64,000 nt of DNA, taken from positions 6,882,001-6,946,000 of the forward strand of contig NZ_CP109104.1 of NCBI RefSeq assembly GCF_035917675.1, given 5' to 3'. Below the pieces are notes generated by a model. That model saw only the letters and a program-made list of their open reading frames with translations. It was not told the DNA's origin and made no database searches. Positions within the stretch are counted from its first letter, which is position 1. Every line of letters starts with the position of its first letter. This DNA comes from Streptomyces sp. NBC_01775 (GTDB lineage: Bacteria > Actinomycetota > Actinomycetes > Streptomycetales > Streptomycetaceae). The position numbers were made by a program, and so were the translations under genes. Shown in pieces: positions 44,445-52,547 of this stretch.

Positions 44445-45185
44445 TCACTCTGAGTCGAGATCTCTCGCGATGTCGGAGATCAGATTCATGGACTGACGCG
44501 TGGACAGAGCTGATGACCGGATTTGGTCAAACGCCATCCTGTAGCGCTTGACCGGCGCATCGTCCTCAAGGTATAGAGCGCCATCCAAATACTCTACGTT
44601 CACCACATCCAGGTCCATGGGTTCGGGATACGAGTAGATGAGGAATCCGCCCATCAAGCCCAGATGCACGCCTTGGGCGTAGGGCAGCACCTGGATCGTG
44701 CGACGCGGCGGCTTACTCACTTTCGTCAGATGCCATAGCTGCTCCGCCATGACCTTCCGGCCCCCGATCTCCTGGCGCAGCGCGCTTTCCGTCACCACGC
44801 AGACGTAGTGCGGCGGTCGCTCTCTCGCGAGAATTTCCTGCCGCGCCAGACGAACCGACACGTGCGATTCGACCTCTGTGTCGATCAGTTGGGGAGGAAG
44901 CTGGCTGATTACGGTGGCCGCATATGCCCTCGTCTGAAGGAGTCCCGGGATGAGCTGCGGATCGAACACGCAGATCTGCTCCGCGTCGCTCTCCATGCTC
45001 AGGGCCTCTTGGAAGCTGGGGTCCAGCATCTCCCCGTACTGGCGCCACCAACTGCGCTTATGTGCCTCGATTGAGAGGGCCGTCAGCCCCTCGCGCAGGC
45101 GCGCGTCCTTCACCCCGTACAGCTCCAGCAGCGCCTCCAACTCCAGGCGCGTGATGCGCTGGCGGCCTGTCTCCAGGCGGCTCAT
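44445..45185 (-). CDS. XRE-family HTH regulator with DUF5753 domain, 5' end disrupted
   Basis: The 246 residues from ATG 45185 cover the end of the helix-turn-helix ('KMSRLETGRQRITRLELEAL') and a full DUF5753 domain ('DAEQICVFDPQLIPGLLQTR', 'GGRKVMAEQLWHLTKVS'). The first helices are encoded upstream in the same frame: 'SRRRKLGSELKALREAAGIP' occupies the 35 codons before that ATG. No ATG, GTG or TTG precedes them until an in-frame TAG at 45306-45308; a TTG lies beyond it at 45329. So the natural start is lost, non-canonical, or cut off by a nonsense mutation. Base composition is lower in GC than the neighbours. Confidence 0.75.
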   Translation of the reverse strand: MSRLETGRQRITRLELEALLELYGVKDARLREGLTALSIEAHKRSWWRQYGEMLDPSFQEALSMESDAEQICVFDPQLIPGLLQTRAYAATVISQLPPQLIDTEVESHVSVRLARQEILARERPPHYVCVVTESALRQEIGGRKVMAEQLWHLTKVSKPPRRTIQVLPYAQGVHLGLMGGFLIYSYPEPMDLDVVNVEYLDGALYLEDDAPVKRYRMAFDQIRSSALSTRQSMNLISDIARDLDSE

Positions 45186-45469
45186 CTTCGTGTTGTCGCC
45201 GTGGATGCGCTTCGCTGCTCGGTCGACCGGGATGCCAGCTGCTTCGCGGAGTGCCTTGAGCTCGGATCCGAGCTTGCGTCGGCGCGAGATGGCTGAGGGC
45301 TTCGGCTATGTGCCGACCGCTGGGGGCAAGCGCGTGTGGGTCCGAGTGCGGGCGTCAAGGGCTGGGCGTCAGGGGTGATGTCCGACGAGTCATGGGCCCG
45401 AGGGGCCCTGTCCGGCATGCGGACGGGGCCGTGTGCGGGATCAGGGGGCTGTGGCATACTCCTCGACCA

Positions 45470-45590
45470 GGTCACGAGCGACAGCGATCAAGGCCCCGGC
45501 CCGCTGTCCGGCAACCCTCCGTCCGTGGCGGGGTGCCCCGGGTGATGACCAGGCCGTAGGACAGCAAGGTCCGCGGCAAGCGCGGGTCCC
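45470..45590 (+). ncRNA. SAM-IV riboswitch
   Basis: The segment matches the actinobacterial SAM-IV aptamer as I know it. P1 is GGTCA (45470) paired with TGACC (45546-45550). The core has GATCAAGGCCCCGGCC, CCGGCAACCCTCC and GGCGGGGTGCCCCGGGTGA. The 3' pseudoknot/hairpin part is GGACAGCAAGGTCCGCGGCAAGCGCGG, quoted here only as GGACAGCAAGGTCC then CGCGGCAAGCGCGG. A CATACT -10-like box at 45454-45459 could place the transcript start just before it. It would switch off the class V aminotransferase gene when SAM is abundant. Confidence 0.85.
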
Positions 45591-45626
45591 TCATTCCAGG
45601 GTCCCTGGTCTACGAGGGAGTCTTCT

Positions 45627-45647
45627 GTGAGCCAGCGAATGCGATAG
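45627..45647 (+). other. Possible six-codon leader ORF
   Basis: GTG-AGC-CAG-CGA-ATG-CGA-TAG is preceded 7 nt upstream by GAGGGAG, a good ribosome binding site. It lies in the leader between the riboswitch and the aminotransferase start. A hairpin-rich stretch (GGACCGTTCCCGGTCC, 45656-45671) follows. It may take part in control or be chance. Confidence 0.3.
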
Positions 45648-45803
45648 GGCCGTCGGACCGTTCCCGGTCCGGCTCTTCGGCCCCTTCCCCGGTTCCGTAC
45701 CTCCGGTATCCGTATCGCCGGTACCTCCGGCAGTCGTCGCCACCTTCACCTTCACCGCCGTACGTGTTTCCGCCGTGCGCGCGCTCTGCTCATGGGAGAC
45801 CTC

Positions 45804-47255
45804 ATGTCCTTCGCCAGTGCTTTTGCCCCGGTTTCTTCCTCCGTCGAGGCCCCCGGCGGCTCCTGTTCCGCCGCCCCGGACGCCCCGGACGCCCCGAACA
45901 CTCCCGCCGCCCCGGCCGCCCATGGCTCCCCCCTCGCCGTCCTCGGCCGCGATGTGCGCGTCCCGCTGGTGACCGGTGGCGAGGTGACCTACGCCGCGCT
46001 CGACTACGCCGCCAGCGCCCCGGCGCTCCAGCGGGTGTGGGACGACATCGCCGCCTACGCGCCGTACTACGGCAGCGTCCACCGGGGTGCCGGCTACCTC
46101 TCCCAGCTCTCCACCGAGCTGTTCGAGCAGAGCAGGCAGGCCGTCGCCGAGTTCCTCGGCTGCCGGGAGGGCGACCAGGTCGTCTTCACCCGCGCCACCA
46201 CCGACTCCCTCAACCTGCTCTCGGCCGTGCTCCCGGCCGGTACCCGGGTGTTCGTGTTCGAGACCGAGCACCACGCCTCACTGCTGCCGTGGCGCAGCCA
46301 CGACGTGACCTACCTGGACGCGCCCCGCTCGCCCGAGCAGGCCGTCGCCACCTTGGAGTCCGCGCTGCACGGCGCGCCCGCCGGCCCCAAGCTGGTGTGC
46401 GTCACCGGCGCCTCCAACGTCACCGGCGAGGTCTGGCCGGTGCGCGAGCTGGCGCGTGCCGCGCACCGGCACGGGGCCCGCATCGTGCTGGACGCCGCGC
46501 AGCTCGCCCCGCACCGGCCCGTGGACCTGGGGGAGCTGGAGGTCGACTGGGTGGCCCTCTCCGGACACAAGCTGTACGCGCCCTTCGGCGCCGGGGTGCT
46601 CGCGGGCCGGGCCGACTGGCTGCGCGAGGCCGAGCCCTACCTCGCGGGCGGCGGCGCCAGCCGCCGGGTGGAGCGGCGTACCGACGGCGGGGTCGACGTG
46701 GAGTGGCACACCAACGCCGCGCGGCACGAGGCCGGTTCGCCCAACGTGATCGGCGCCTACGCCCTCGCCTCGGCCTGCCGCGCCCTGACCGAGGCCGGGT
46801 TCGACAGCCTGGTGGCCCGCGAGGAGGAGCTGCTGGCCAAGCTGCGCGCGGGGCTCGCCGACGTGCCCGAGGTCACCGTCCTCTCCCTCTTCGGAGAGGG
46901 CGCCGACCAGGTCGGGGTGCTCTCCTTCGTCGTCGAGGGCTGGAACAGCTCGCACTTCGCCGCCGCGCTCTCGGCCGAGCACGGCATCGGGGTGCGCGAC
47001 GGCCTCTTCTGCGCCCACCCGCTGCTGCGCACCCTCCTCGGCCAGCAGGGGGACACCCCCGGCGAGTGCGGCGCCCCGGAGGCGGCTCCCGGCGAGCGCT
47101 CGCTGAACGCGATCCGCGTCAGCTTCGGCGCCGGGACCCCCGACGAGCACGTGGACCGCTTCGTCGCCGCCGTACGGCAGCTGGTCCGCGACGGCGCGCG
47201 CTGGAACTACCGTACGGAGGACGGCCGCTGCGTCCCGCAGGACGTGGCTGCCTGA
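45804..47255 (+). CDS. Class V PLP-dependent aminotransferase (cysteine desulfurase-like)
   Basis: The 483-residue protein has an Ala/Pro-rich N-terminal extension of about 45 residues, then the class V fold. It shows 'YGSVHRGAGYLSQLSTELFE', 'VFTRATTDSLNLL', 'ETEHHASLLPWR', 'CVTGASNVTGEVWP', and the PLP Lys in 'VDWVALSGHKLYAPFGAGVL'. It resembles NifS/Csd-type enzymes but the usual Cys loop is not obvious ('RDGLFCAHPLLRTLLG' has a Cys). The SAM-IV riboswitch upstream places it in sulfur amino acid metabolism. ATG 45804 with GGGAGAC upstream is preferred to ATG 45792. Confidence 0.88.
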   Translation: MSFASAFAPVSSSVEAPGGSCSAAPDAPDAPNTPAAPAAHGSPLAVLGRDVRVPLVTGGEVTYAALDYAASAPALQRVWDDIAAYAPYYGSVHRGAGYLSQLSTELFEQSRQAVAEFLGCREGDQVVFTRATTDSLNLLSAVLPAGTRVFVFETEHHASLLPWRSHDVTYLDAPRSPEQAVATLESALHGAPAGPKLVCVTGASNVTGEVWPVRELARAAHRHGARIVLDAAQLAPHRPVDLGELEVDWVALSGHKLYAPFGAGVLAGRADWLREAEPYLAGGGASRRVERRTDGGVDVEWHTNAARHEAGSPNVIGAYALASACRALTEAGFDSLVAREEELLAKLRAGLADVPEVTVLSLFGEGADQVGVLSFVVEGWNSSHFAAALSAEHGIGVRDGLFCAHPLLRTLLGQQGDTPGECGAPEAAPGERSLNAIRVSFGAGTPDEHVDRFVAAVRQLVRDGARWNYRTEDGRCVPQDVAA

Positions 47256-47291
47256 GCGCGGCTCTGCCCCCAGGGGTCCGGGGCACGGGGT

Positions 47292-47948
47292 TCAGTAGGC
47301 CACCGTGAAGCGGGCCCTGTGGTGCTCGGGCCGCTCCGCCTCGTCCACCAGGGCGACCGCCAGGTCCTCCATGGAGATCGCGGAGCGGCCCTCGGCGTCC
47401 AGGAGGAGCTCGTCCCCGCCGAGGCGGTAGCGGCCCGTGCGCGTGCCGGGCTCCAGCAGCGCGGGCGGGCTCAGATACGCCCAGTCCGCCTGGGGCGGCG
47501 CGTGATGCAGGCAGATGGCGAGCTGCTTGTCGCAGGCGCGGGCGATCGCCCGCCACTGCGGGGGCACGAAGCGCGGGTCGTCGGCGGCGCGGACCGTGCC
47601 GCCCGTGCCGGGCACGGTCAGGCTGCCGGCTCCGCCGACGAGCAGCAGCCGTACGCCGGTGGCGCCGGTCCCCGCGAGCAGGCCCCGGGCGGCCATGGTC
47701 AGCCCGTCCTCGTTGCCCGGCGCCGGGCGGGTGGCGCCGACGACCAGGTCGTGTCCGTCGCTCAGCGCCGCCACGTCACCGGCGTCGGCCGCGTCGCCCA
47801 CCCGGTGCGCGGCCGAGGGGTGCAGGGCGGGGAAGCGGACGGGGTCGCGGACGACCGCCGTGACCTCGTGGCCCCGGGCGAGCGCCTCGGTGACGACCCG
47901 GCTGCCGACGTTGCCCGCAGCTCCGAAGACCGCGATGCGCAGTGTCAT
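47292..47948 (-). CDS. NAD(P)-binding atypical SDR/NmrA-like protein
   Basis: The Rossmann start 'MTLRIAVFGAAGNVGSRVV' contains GxxGxxG. 'HEVTAVVRDP' and 'VRLLLVGGAGSL' follow. The 218-residue protein lacks the YxxxK catalytic pair, as NmrA/YwnB-type reductases often do. Substrate unknown. ATG 47948 with GGGAG upstream is preferred. It is the downstream gene after the MFS transporter on the same strand, 65 nt apart. Confidence 0.88.
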   Translation of the reverse strand: MTLRIAVFGAAGNVGSRVVTEALARGHEVTAVVRDPVRFPALHPSAAHRVGDAADAGDVAALSDGHDLVVGATRPAPGNEDGLTMAARGLLAGTGATGVRLLLVGGAGSLTVPGTGGTVRAADDPRFVPPQWRAIARACDKQLAICLHHAPPQADWAYLSPPALLEPGTRTGRYRLGGDELLLDAEGRSAISMEDLAVALVDEAERPEHHRARFTVAY

Positions 47949-48013
47949 GCCGCTCAACTCCCTGTGTCGATATAGCTCTTGATGTATATGCCGTCACGGT
48001 TCGGCCGCGTGGC

Positions 48014-49249
48014 TCAGGCGCGCGCCGCGGCGATCCGTTCCAGTGCCCACAGCGCCAGCGCGCCCGCCGCCAGCGCGGCTCCCAGGGCGCACACTCCGCT
48101 CCAGCCGCCGCGCGCCCAGATCACGGCCGTCAGGGCCGAACCGGTGGCGCCGCCGATGAAGAAGCTGGTCATGAAGACGGAGTTGAGGCGGTTCCGGGCC
48201 TCGGGGCGCAGCGCGTACAGCACGGTCTGGCTGCTGTTGAGCACCGCCTGCTGGCCGATGTTCAGCGCCACCACGCCGAGCGCCAGCCACGGCAGGGAGC
48301 GTTCTCCGGCGAGCATCAGCAGCCAGCCGCCGCCGAGCGTGAGGATGCCGAAGCCGGTCACGTGCTGGACGTAGCCGCGGTCGTTGAGCCGTCCCGCGAA
48401 GGTCATCGCCAGCACGCCGATGACGCCGAGGAGTCCCACCAGCCCGATCTCCCCCTCCGACCAGCCGAAGGGCGGGCGGGCGAGCAGGAAGGTCACCGCG
48501 GTGATCTGGCCGCTGTAGGAGGCGAAGGCGAGGGCGCTGAGTGCCGAGCGCCGGCGCAGCAGCGGTACCTCGCGCAGCAGGGAGAAGGACGAGCGCAGCA
48601 GGGCCGGGTAGGAAAGCCGGGCCGTCGGGCGGACGCGCGGCAAGAAGCGGTGCAGCAGCAGTGCCATCACCGCCACGGGTATCGCGCTGACCCAGTACAC
48701 GGTGCGCCAGCCGCCGAGCGTGGCCAGCGCGCCGGAGACGGTGCGGGCGAGCAGCCCGCCCAGCAGGATGCCGGACATCACGGTCGCCACCGCCTGACCG
48801 CGCGCCGCGTCCGGCACCAGCGCCGCCGCGTAGCCGACGACGACCTGTGCGCCCACCGCCGTCAGCGCCACCGCGACGGTTCCCGCCAGCAGCGCGGGGC
48901 CGTTGGGCGCGGCGGCCGTCAGTGCGAGGAAGAGCGCGGTCGCCGCCATCAGGGTCACCGCGAGGCGGCGCCGGTCGAGCACGTCGCCGAGCGGGACGAT
49001 CAGCAGCAGGCCCAGCGCGTACCCGAGTTGGGAGGCGGTCACGATCAGACCCGCCAGGGTGCTGCTGATGTGCAGGTCGCGGGTGATCAGGTCGAGGAGG
49101 GGCTGCGCGAAGTAGTTGCCCGCGCAGGAGAGTCCGGTGGCCGTGGCCATCAGCAGGAGGAGGCCCCGGCGCGGCGCGCGGTCCGCCGGTTCCCGGAGGG
49201 GGAGCGGGGCATCGGGTGGTGCGGCGTGAGGTGGTGCCGAATCCATCAT
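48014..49249 (-). CDS. MFS transporter
   Basis: This 411-residue protein has 12 helices, 'LGYALGLLLIVPLGDVLDRR' (the MFS motif between helices 2 and 3) and 'LNSVFMTSFFIGGATGSALT', resembling YnfM/AraJ-type exporters. The substrate is unknown. It is divergent from the LysR gene at 49343 with a 93-nt gap, a classical regulator/transporter arrangement. Confidence 0.92.
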   Translation of the reverse strand: MMDSAPPHAAPPDAPLPLREPADRAPRRGLLLLMATATGLSCAGNYFAQPLLDLITRDLHISSTLAGLIVTASQLGYALGLLLIVPLGDVLDRRRLAVTLMAATALFLALTAAAPNGPALLAGTVAVALTAVGAQVVVGYAAALVPDAARGQAVATVMSGILLGGLLARTVSGALATLGGWRTVYWVSAIPVAVMALLLHRFLPRVRPTARLSYPALLRSSFSLLREVPLLRRRSALSALAFASYSGQITAVTFLLARPPFGWSEGEIGLVGLLGVIGVLAMTFAGRLNDRGYVQHVTGFGILTLGGGWLLMLAGERSLPWLALGVVALNIGQQAVLNSSQTVLYALRPEARNRLNSVFMTSFFIGGATGSALTAVIWARGGWSGVCALGAALAAGALALWALERIAAARA

Positions 49250-49342
49250 GTGCTCAGGCTGCTGCCCGGGATATCAATGAGTCCAACACATCCTTGTCAT
49301 CCCAGCGATCGTGGAACGAGATGGGTCTCGTACGCTGGGCGC

Positions 49343-50233
49343 ATGGAACTCCAGCAGCTCCGCTACGTCGTCGCCGTCGCGGAGACCGGCGGCTTCACGC
49401 GCGCCGCAGAGCGCTGCCTCGTCGTCCAGTCGGCGCTCAGCCACCAGATCGCCAAGCTGGAGAAGGAGCTGGGGGCGCGGCTGTTCGAGCGCAACAGCCG
49501 CCAGGTGCGGCTCACCCCCGCGGGCGAGGCGTTCCTCCCGGCGGCCCGCCAGTCCCTGGAGGCCGCCGAACGCGCCGCGGCCGAGGTCGCGGCGGCCACC
49601 GGCGAGATCCGCGGCACCCTCGCCCTGGGCGCCATCAGCACCATCGCCTCCGTCGATGTGCCGCGCGCGCTCCGCGACTTCCACGACCGCTATCCGCAGG
49701 TGCGCATCAGACTCACCTCGCGGCGCAGCGAGGACCTGGTCGAGGAGGTACGCGGCGGCACCCTGGACCTGGCGTTCCTCGGAGTGACCCCCGCCTTCCG
49801 CGCGAAGGGCGTCAGGAGCCACACGCTGGTCCAGGACCGGCACGTCGTCGTGGTCGCCCCCGACCACCCGCTGGCCCGGGAGGGCGCGGGGCGCGCGGGG
49901 AAGCCGCTGGAGCTGGCGCGGCTGGCGGAGGAGGCCTTTGTCGACTTCGCCGCGGGCAGCAACGCCCGCGCCCAGACCGAGGAGACCTTCGCCGCCGCCG
50001 GACTGCACCACGATGTGGCCTTCGAGGTCTCCCACTGGGAGTTCCTCGCGGCCCTCGTCCGCAACGGCATGGGCATCGCGCTGCTGCCCGCCACCTTCGT
50101 CTCCCAGCTCTCGGGCCTGTGCGTGCTGCCCGTGCGCGACGGCCCCCGCCGCGAGGAACGCCTGGTGTGGAGCGAGACCCGCCTGACCCCGGCGGGCGCG
50201 GCCTTCCTGGCGGGGATGGGCGTACGGGACTGA
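49343..50233 (+). CDS. LysR-family transcriptional regulator
   Basis: A winged helix-turn-helix 'MELQQLRYVVAVAETGGFTR' with 'VVQSALSHQIAKLEKELGAR' is followed by the LysR effector domain ('GTLALGAISTIASVDVPRAL'). The 296-residue length is typical. It probably controls the divergent MFS gene and the reductase gene behind it. A hairpin terminator follows immediately. Confidence 0.93.
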   Translation: MELQQLRYVVAVAETGGFTRAAERCLVVQSALSHQIAKLEKELGARLFERNSRQVRLTPAGEAFLPAARQSLEAAERAAAEVAAATGEIRGTLALGAISTIASVDVPRALRDFHDRYPQVRIRLTSRRSEDLVEEVRGGTLDLAFLGVTPAFRAKGVRSHTLVQDRHVVVVAPDHPLAREGAGRAGKPLELARLAEEAFVDFAAGSNARAQTEETFAAAGLHHDVAFEVSHWEFLAALVRNGMGIALLPATFVSQLSGLCVLPVRDGPRREERLVWSETRLTPAGAAFLAGMGVRD

Positions 50234-50234
50234 G

Positions 50235-50254
50235 CCCCCCGGCGCACCGGGGGG
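50235..50254 (+). terminator. Hairpin terminator after LysR gene
   Basis: CCCCCCGG-CGCA-CCGGGGGG forms a perfect 8-bp stem 2 nt after the stop codon. Confidence 0.78.
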
Positions 50255-50272
50255 TGGCCGTAGCAGGCCGTA

Positions 50273-50530
50273 TCAGGCAGTCGTCAGGCTCGCGTTGATC
50301 GCGGGGAGCAGGGTGTTCCGGGAGGCGGCGGCGTCGTCCTCGGGGCCGTCGGCGGCCCAGCAGACGTAGCCGTCGGGACGGAAGAGCAGGGCGGCGGCGC
50401 CCGGTTCGCGCGTCTTCCCGGCCCCGTCGGGGCAGGTGGCGCGGACGAGGTCGACCGAGGCCGGGAGCCGGAGACCCGCCGGGACGACACCGGCGAGGTC
50501 GAGCAGCACGGCGTGGCCCGAGCCGAACAG
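50273..50530 (-). pseudogene. C-terminal remnant of an FAD-dependent aromatic monooxygenase
   Basis: The frame reads 'SGHAVLLDLAGVVPAGLRLP' and 'AALLFRPDGYVCWAADGPED', the C-terminal thioredoxin-like domain found at the end of phenol-hydroxylase-like FAD monooxygenases. The FAD and substrate domains are missing. Homology stops at about 50524-50530, exactly where the TetR remnant on the other strand begins. Upstream of that the frame is Arg-rich antisense sequence. Confidence 0.7.
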
Positions 50531-50637
50531 CCCTGGCCTACGGCGAGCCCGCAGGCGAGCGCTACGCCGGGGCCGTCGACGACGCCGAGCACGCCTTCGC
50601 CCTGCTGGAGCACGGCTTGCGCGAGCTGCGCGCGTAG
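50530..50637 (+). pseudogene. C-terminal remnant of a TetR-family regulator
   Basis: The frame reads 'ALAYGEPAGERYAGAVDDAE' and 'HAFALLEHGLRELRA' before a TAG stop, like the last helix of TetR proteins. The DNA-binding part is absent, and sequence to the left belongs to the monooxygenase remnant. The short length limits certainty. Confidence 0.5.
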
Positions 50638-50684
50638 CGGCGACGCCCTCCCGCCGCCGCCCCACCGGAACTCATGCCGCCGGA

Positions 50685-50714
50685 GCCCGCGTCACCGGAG
50701 CCCGCGTCACCGGA
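50685..50714. repeat. 15-nt perfect tandem duplication across a stop codon
   Basis: GCCCGCGTCACCGGA occurs twice in a row (50685-50699 and 50700-50714). The second copy contains the stop codon of the leftward gene ending at 50707. Confidence 0.85.
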
Positions 50715-51066
50715 ACTCGTGCACCACCTGGATCGGCCCGACGATGTGCGCGTTGAACTCCGCCAGCTCCTCGGCCGGCACCCACAGCTCCAGAATCGTC
50801 CGCCCGCCCGCCTGCTGGACGGGGTACCGCTTCAGGAACTCCGACTCCACCTCGAACCGCGTCACGAAGCCGGCCCCGTCGTGCTTGACGTTCCAGTCCC
50901 GTGCGATCCGCACCGCGTAGTCCTCGTTGAGAACGGGATAGAAGATCGGCTGCTCCGGCAACCGGGCCGGCCACTCCCGCCACCCCGACTCCCGCACCAG
51001 TGCCAGCTCAACGGGCCCCACCGGCCGCCACAGCACACTCGTCCTCGCCGCCCCGCTCCCACTCAT
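50707..51066 (-). CDS. Conserved hypothetical protein, 119 aa
   Basis: 'VLWRPVGPVELALVRESGWR', 'RLPEQPIFYPVLNEDYAVRI' and 'LWVPAEELAEFNAHIVGPIQ' mark a compact family that I have seen labelled ADP-ribosylation/crystallin J1 in streptomycete genomes; I do not regard that name as a function. No signal peptide or membrane segment. It begins 9 nt after the glycerate kinase stop on the same strand, so the two are probably cotranscribed. Confidence 0.8.
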   Translation of the reverse strand: MSGSGAARTSVLWRPVGPVELALVRESGWREWPARLPEQPIFYPVLNEDYAVRIARDWNVKHDGAGFVTRFEVESEFLKRYPVQQAGGRTILELWVPAEELAEFNAHIVGPIQVVHEFR

Positions 51067-51075
51067 CCCCCGAAG

Positions 51076-52455
51076 CTACCGACTCGTTCCGGCCCAGGAC
51101 CACCCGATTCCCTCCGGGACCGGTTCCTCCGCCGCCGTGGCCGCCCGGTTCGACAGCAGGCCGGCGAAGGGCTGAGGGGGACGAGGGGGATGAGGAGGGC
51201 GGGGCTGGAGGCGGGTGCCCAGTAGGACCATGCGGAGGGCGTGTTCGGTGGCGTCGGCCAGATACGCGGGCGCGTGGGTGAGGGCCTCGGCCAGGCCCAG
51301 CGGGGCGGGGAGTATGGAGCCGTAGGCGTCGATGCCGGTGGCGCGGGTCTCGTGGGCGCCCTCGCCCAGGGTCCCGGCCAGCGCGAGTACGGGCTTGCCG
51401 AACGCCTTCGCGCGGCGGGCCACTTCGGCGGGGACCTTGCCGCGTGCCGTCTGACTGTCGAGGGAGCCCTCGGCGGTGAGGACGAGATCGGCGCGGGCCA
51501 GCCGGGCATCCAGGTCGAGGCGGTCGAGCAGGACCTCGAAGCGGGGCAGCAGCCGTGCGCCGAGCGCGGCCAGGCCGGCGCCCAGGCCGCCGGAGGCTCC
51601 CGTCCCCGGCGCCGTACGCAGGTCCGTACGAGGCTCCGGAGGTGAATCCGTACGCAGGTCCGTACGCGGCTCGGCCTCCCGCTGTGCGGGTCGTCCTCGT
51701 ACGTCCCGCTCCAGTACGTCCGCCCAGCGGTCCAGCCCCTCTGCCAGCGACTCGACCTGGGCGGGGGTCGCGCCCTTCTGGGGGCCGTAGACGCGGGCGA
51801 CCCCGGAGGGCCCGCACAGCACGTTGAACGGGTTGCAGGCGACCAGGAGTTCGGTGTCCCGCAGCCTCGGGTCGAGGCCCGAGGGGTCGATACGGTCCAG
51901 CAGGGCGAGGGCGTGCCCGCCGCGCGGCAGCTCCGCGCCGGCCGCGTCCAGCAGCCGCGCGCCGAGGGCCTGGAGCGCGCCCGCGCCGCCGTCGGAGGTG
52001 CCCGAGTCGCCGCAGCCGACGAGCACGCGTCGCGCCCCCGCGTCCAGCGCCGCGCCGATCAGCTCCCCGACCCCGTAGGTCGTCGTCGTGCCCGGGTCGC
52101 GGCGGTTCGGGGGAACGAGGGACAGCCCGGCGACGGCCGCCATCTCCACCACCGCGGTCGGCAGGGAGGTCGGCAGGGTCGGTCCCGGGGAGGGGCCGCC
52201 CGCCGGGCCCAGCAGCGCGAAGTGCGTCCGCACCGGGTCGCCGACCGGACCGGTGGCCGCATGGGGCAGCAGCCGGCCGCCCGTGGCGAGGGCCAGCGCC
52301 TCGGCCGTACCCTCGCCGCCGTCCACCAGCGGGATCAGGTCGAGCGTGGCCTCCGGGGTGACCCGGCGGATGCCCTCGGCCATGGACTCGGCGGCCTGCC
52401 GGGCGGACAGCGACTCCTTGAAACCGCTGGGGGCCAGCGTGAAGTGATACGGCAT
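51076..52455 (-). CDS. Glycerate kinase
   Basis: A type of glycerate kinase (GlxK/GarK family) that phosphorylates glycerate. It has 'LAPSGFKESLSARQAAESMA', 'IPLVDGGEGTAEALALATGG', 'CGDSGTSDGGAGALQALGAR' and 'VLTAEGSLDSQTARGKVPAE'. It is 459 residues, longer than usual because of an inserted Pro/Arg/Thr-rich segment with 'DLRTDSPPEPRTDLRTAPGT' encoded by two DNA direct repeats, and a Pro/Arg-rich tail of about 45 residues. ATG 52455 has TGGAG 7 nt upstream. A purine-rich repeat separates it from the transporter gene, which is probably cotranscribed. Confidence 0.93.
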   Translation of the reverse strand: MPYHFTLAPSGFKESLSARQAAESMAEGIRRVTPEATLDLIPLVDGGEGTAEALALATGGRLLPHAATGPVGDPVRTHFALLGPAGGPSPGPTLPTSLPTAVVEMAAVAGLSLVPPNRRDPGTTTTYGVGELIGAALDAGARRVLVGCGDSGTSDGGAGALQALGARLLDAAGAELPRGGHALALLDRIDPSGLDPRLRDTELLVACNPFNVLCGPSGVARVYGPQKGATPAQVESLAEGLDRWADVLERDVRGRPAQREAEPRTDLRTDSPPEPRTDLRTAPGTGASGGLGAGLAALGARLLPRFEVLLDRLDLDARLARADLVLTAEGSLDSQTARGKVPAEVARRAKAFGKPVLALAGTLGEGAHETRATGIDAYGSILPAPLGLAEALTHAPAYLADATEHALRMVLLGTRLQPRPPHPPRPPQPFAGLLSNRAATAAEEPVPEGIGWSWAGTSR

Positions 52456-52465
52456 CAGATACTCC

Positions 52466-52510
52466 AGGGAGAGGGAAAGGGGAAGGGGGAGGGGAAGGGG
52501 GAGGGGAAGG
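52466..52510. repeat. 45-nt polypurine tract with 12-nt tandem repeat
   Basis: The + strand is uninterrupted purine for 45 nt and contains GGGGAAGGGGGA repeated 2.7 times (52479-52510). It could form a G-quadruplex or triplex. It lies in the leader of the glycerate kinase gene, whose mRNA carries the pyrimidine strand. Confidence 0.85.
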
Positions 52511-52547
52511 CCGGACGGGCCGGGGGCGGGGAAGAGGCAGGCGCGAC

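Noticed and set aside
45182..45475. A 97-codon frame overlapping the 5' end of the HTH gene
   Set aside because: It is out of frame with the recognisable HTH sequence and has random Pro/Ser/Arg composition.
45591..46274. A 227-codon minus-strand frame over the riboswitch leader and aminotransferase start
   Set aside because: It is antisense to the PLP enzyme with biased Gly/Arg/Val composition and no ribosome binding site.
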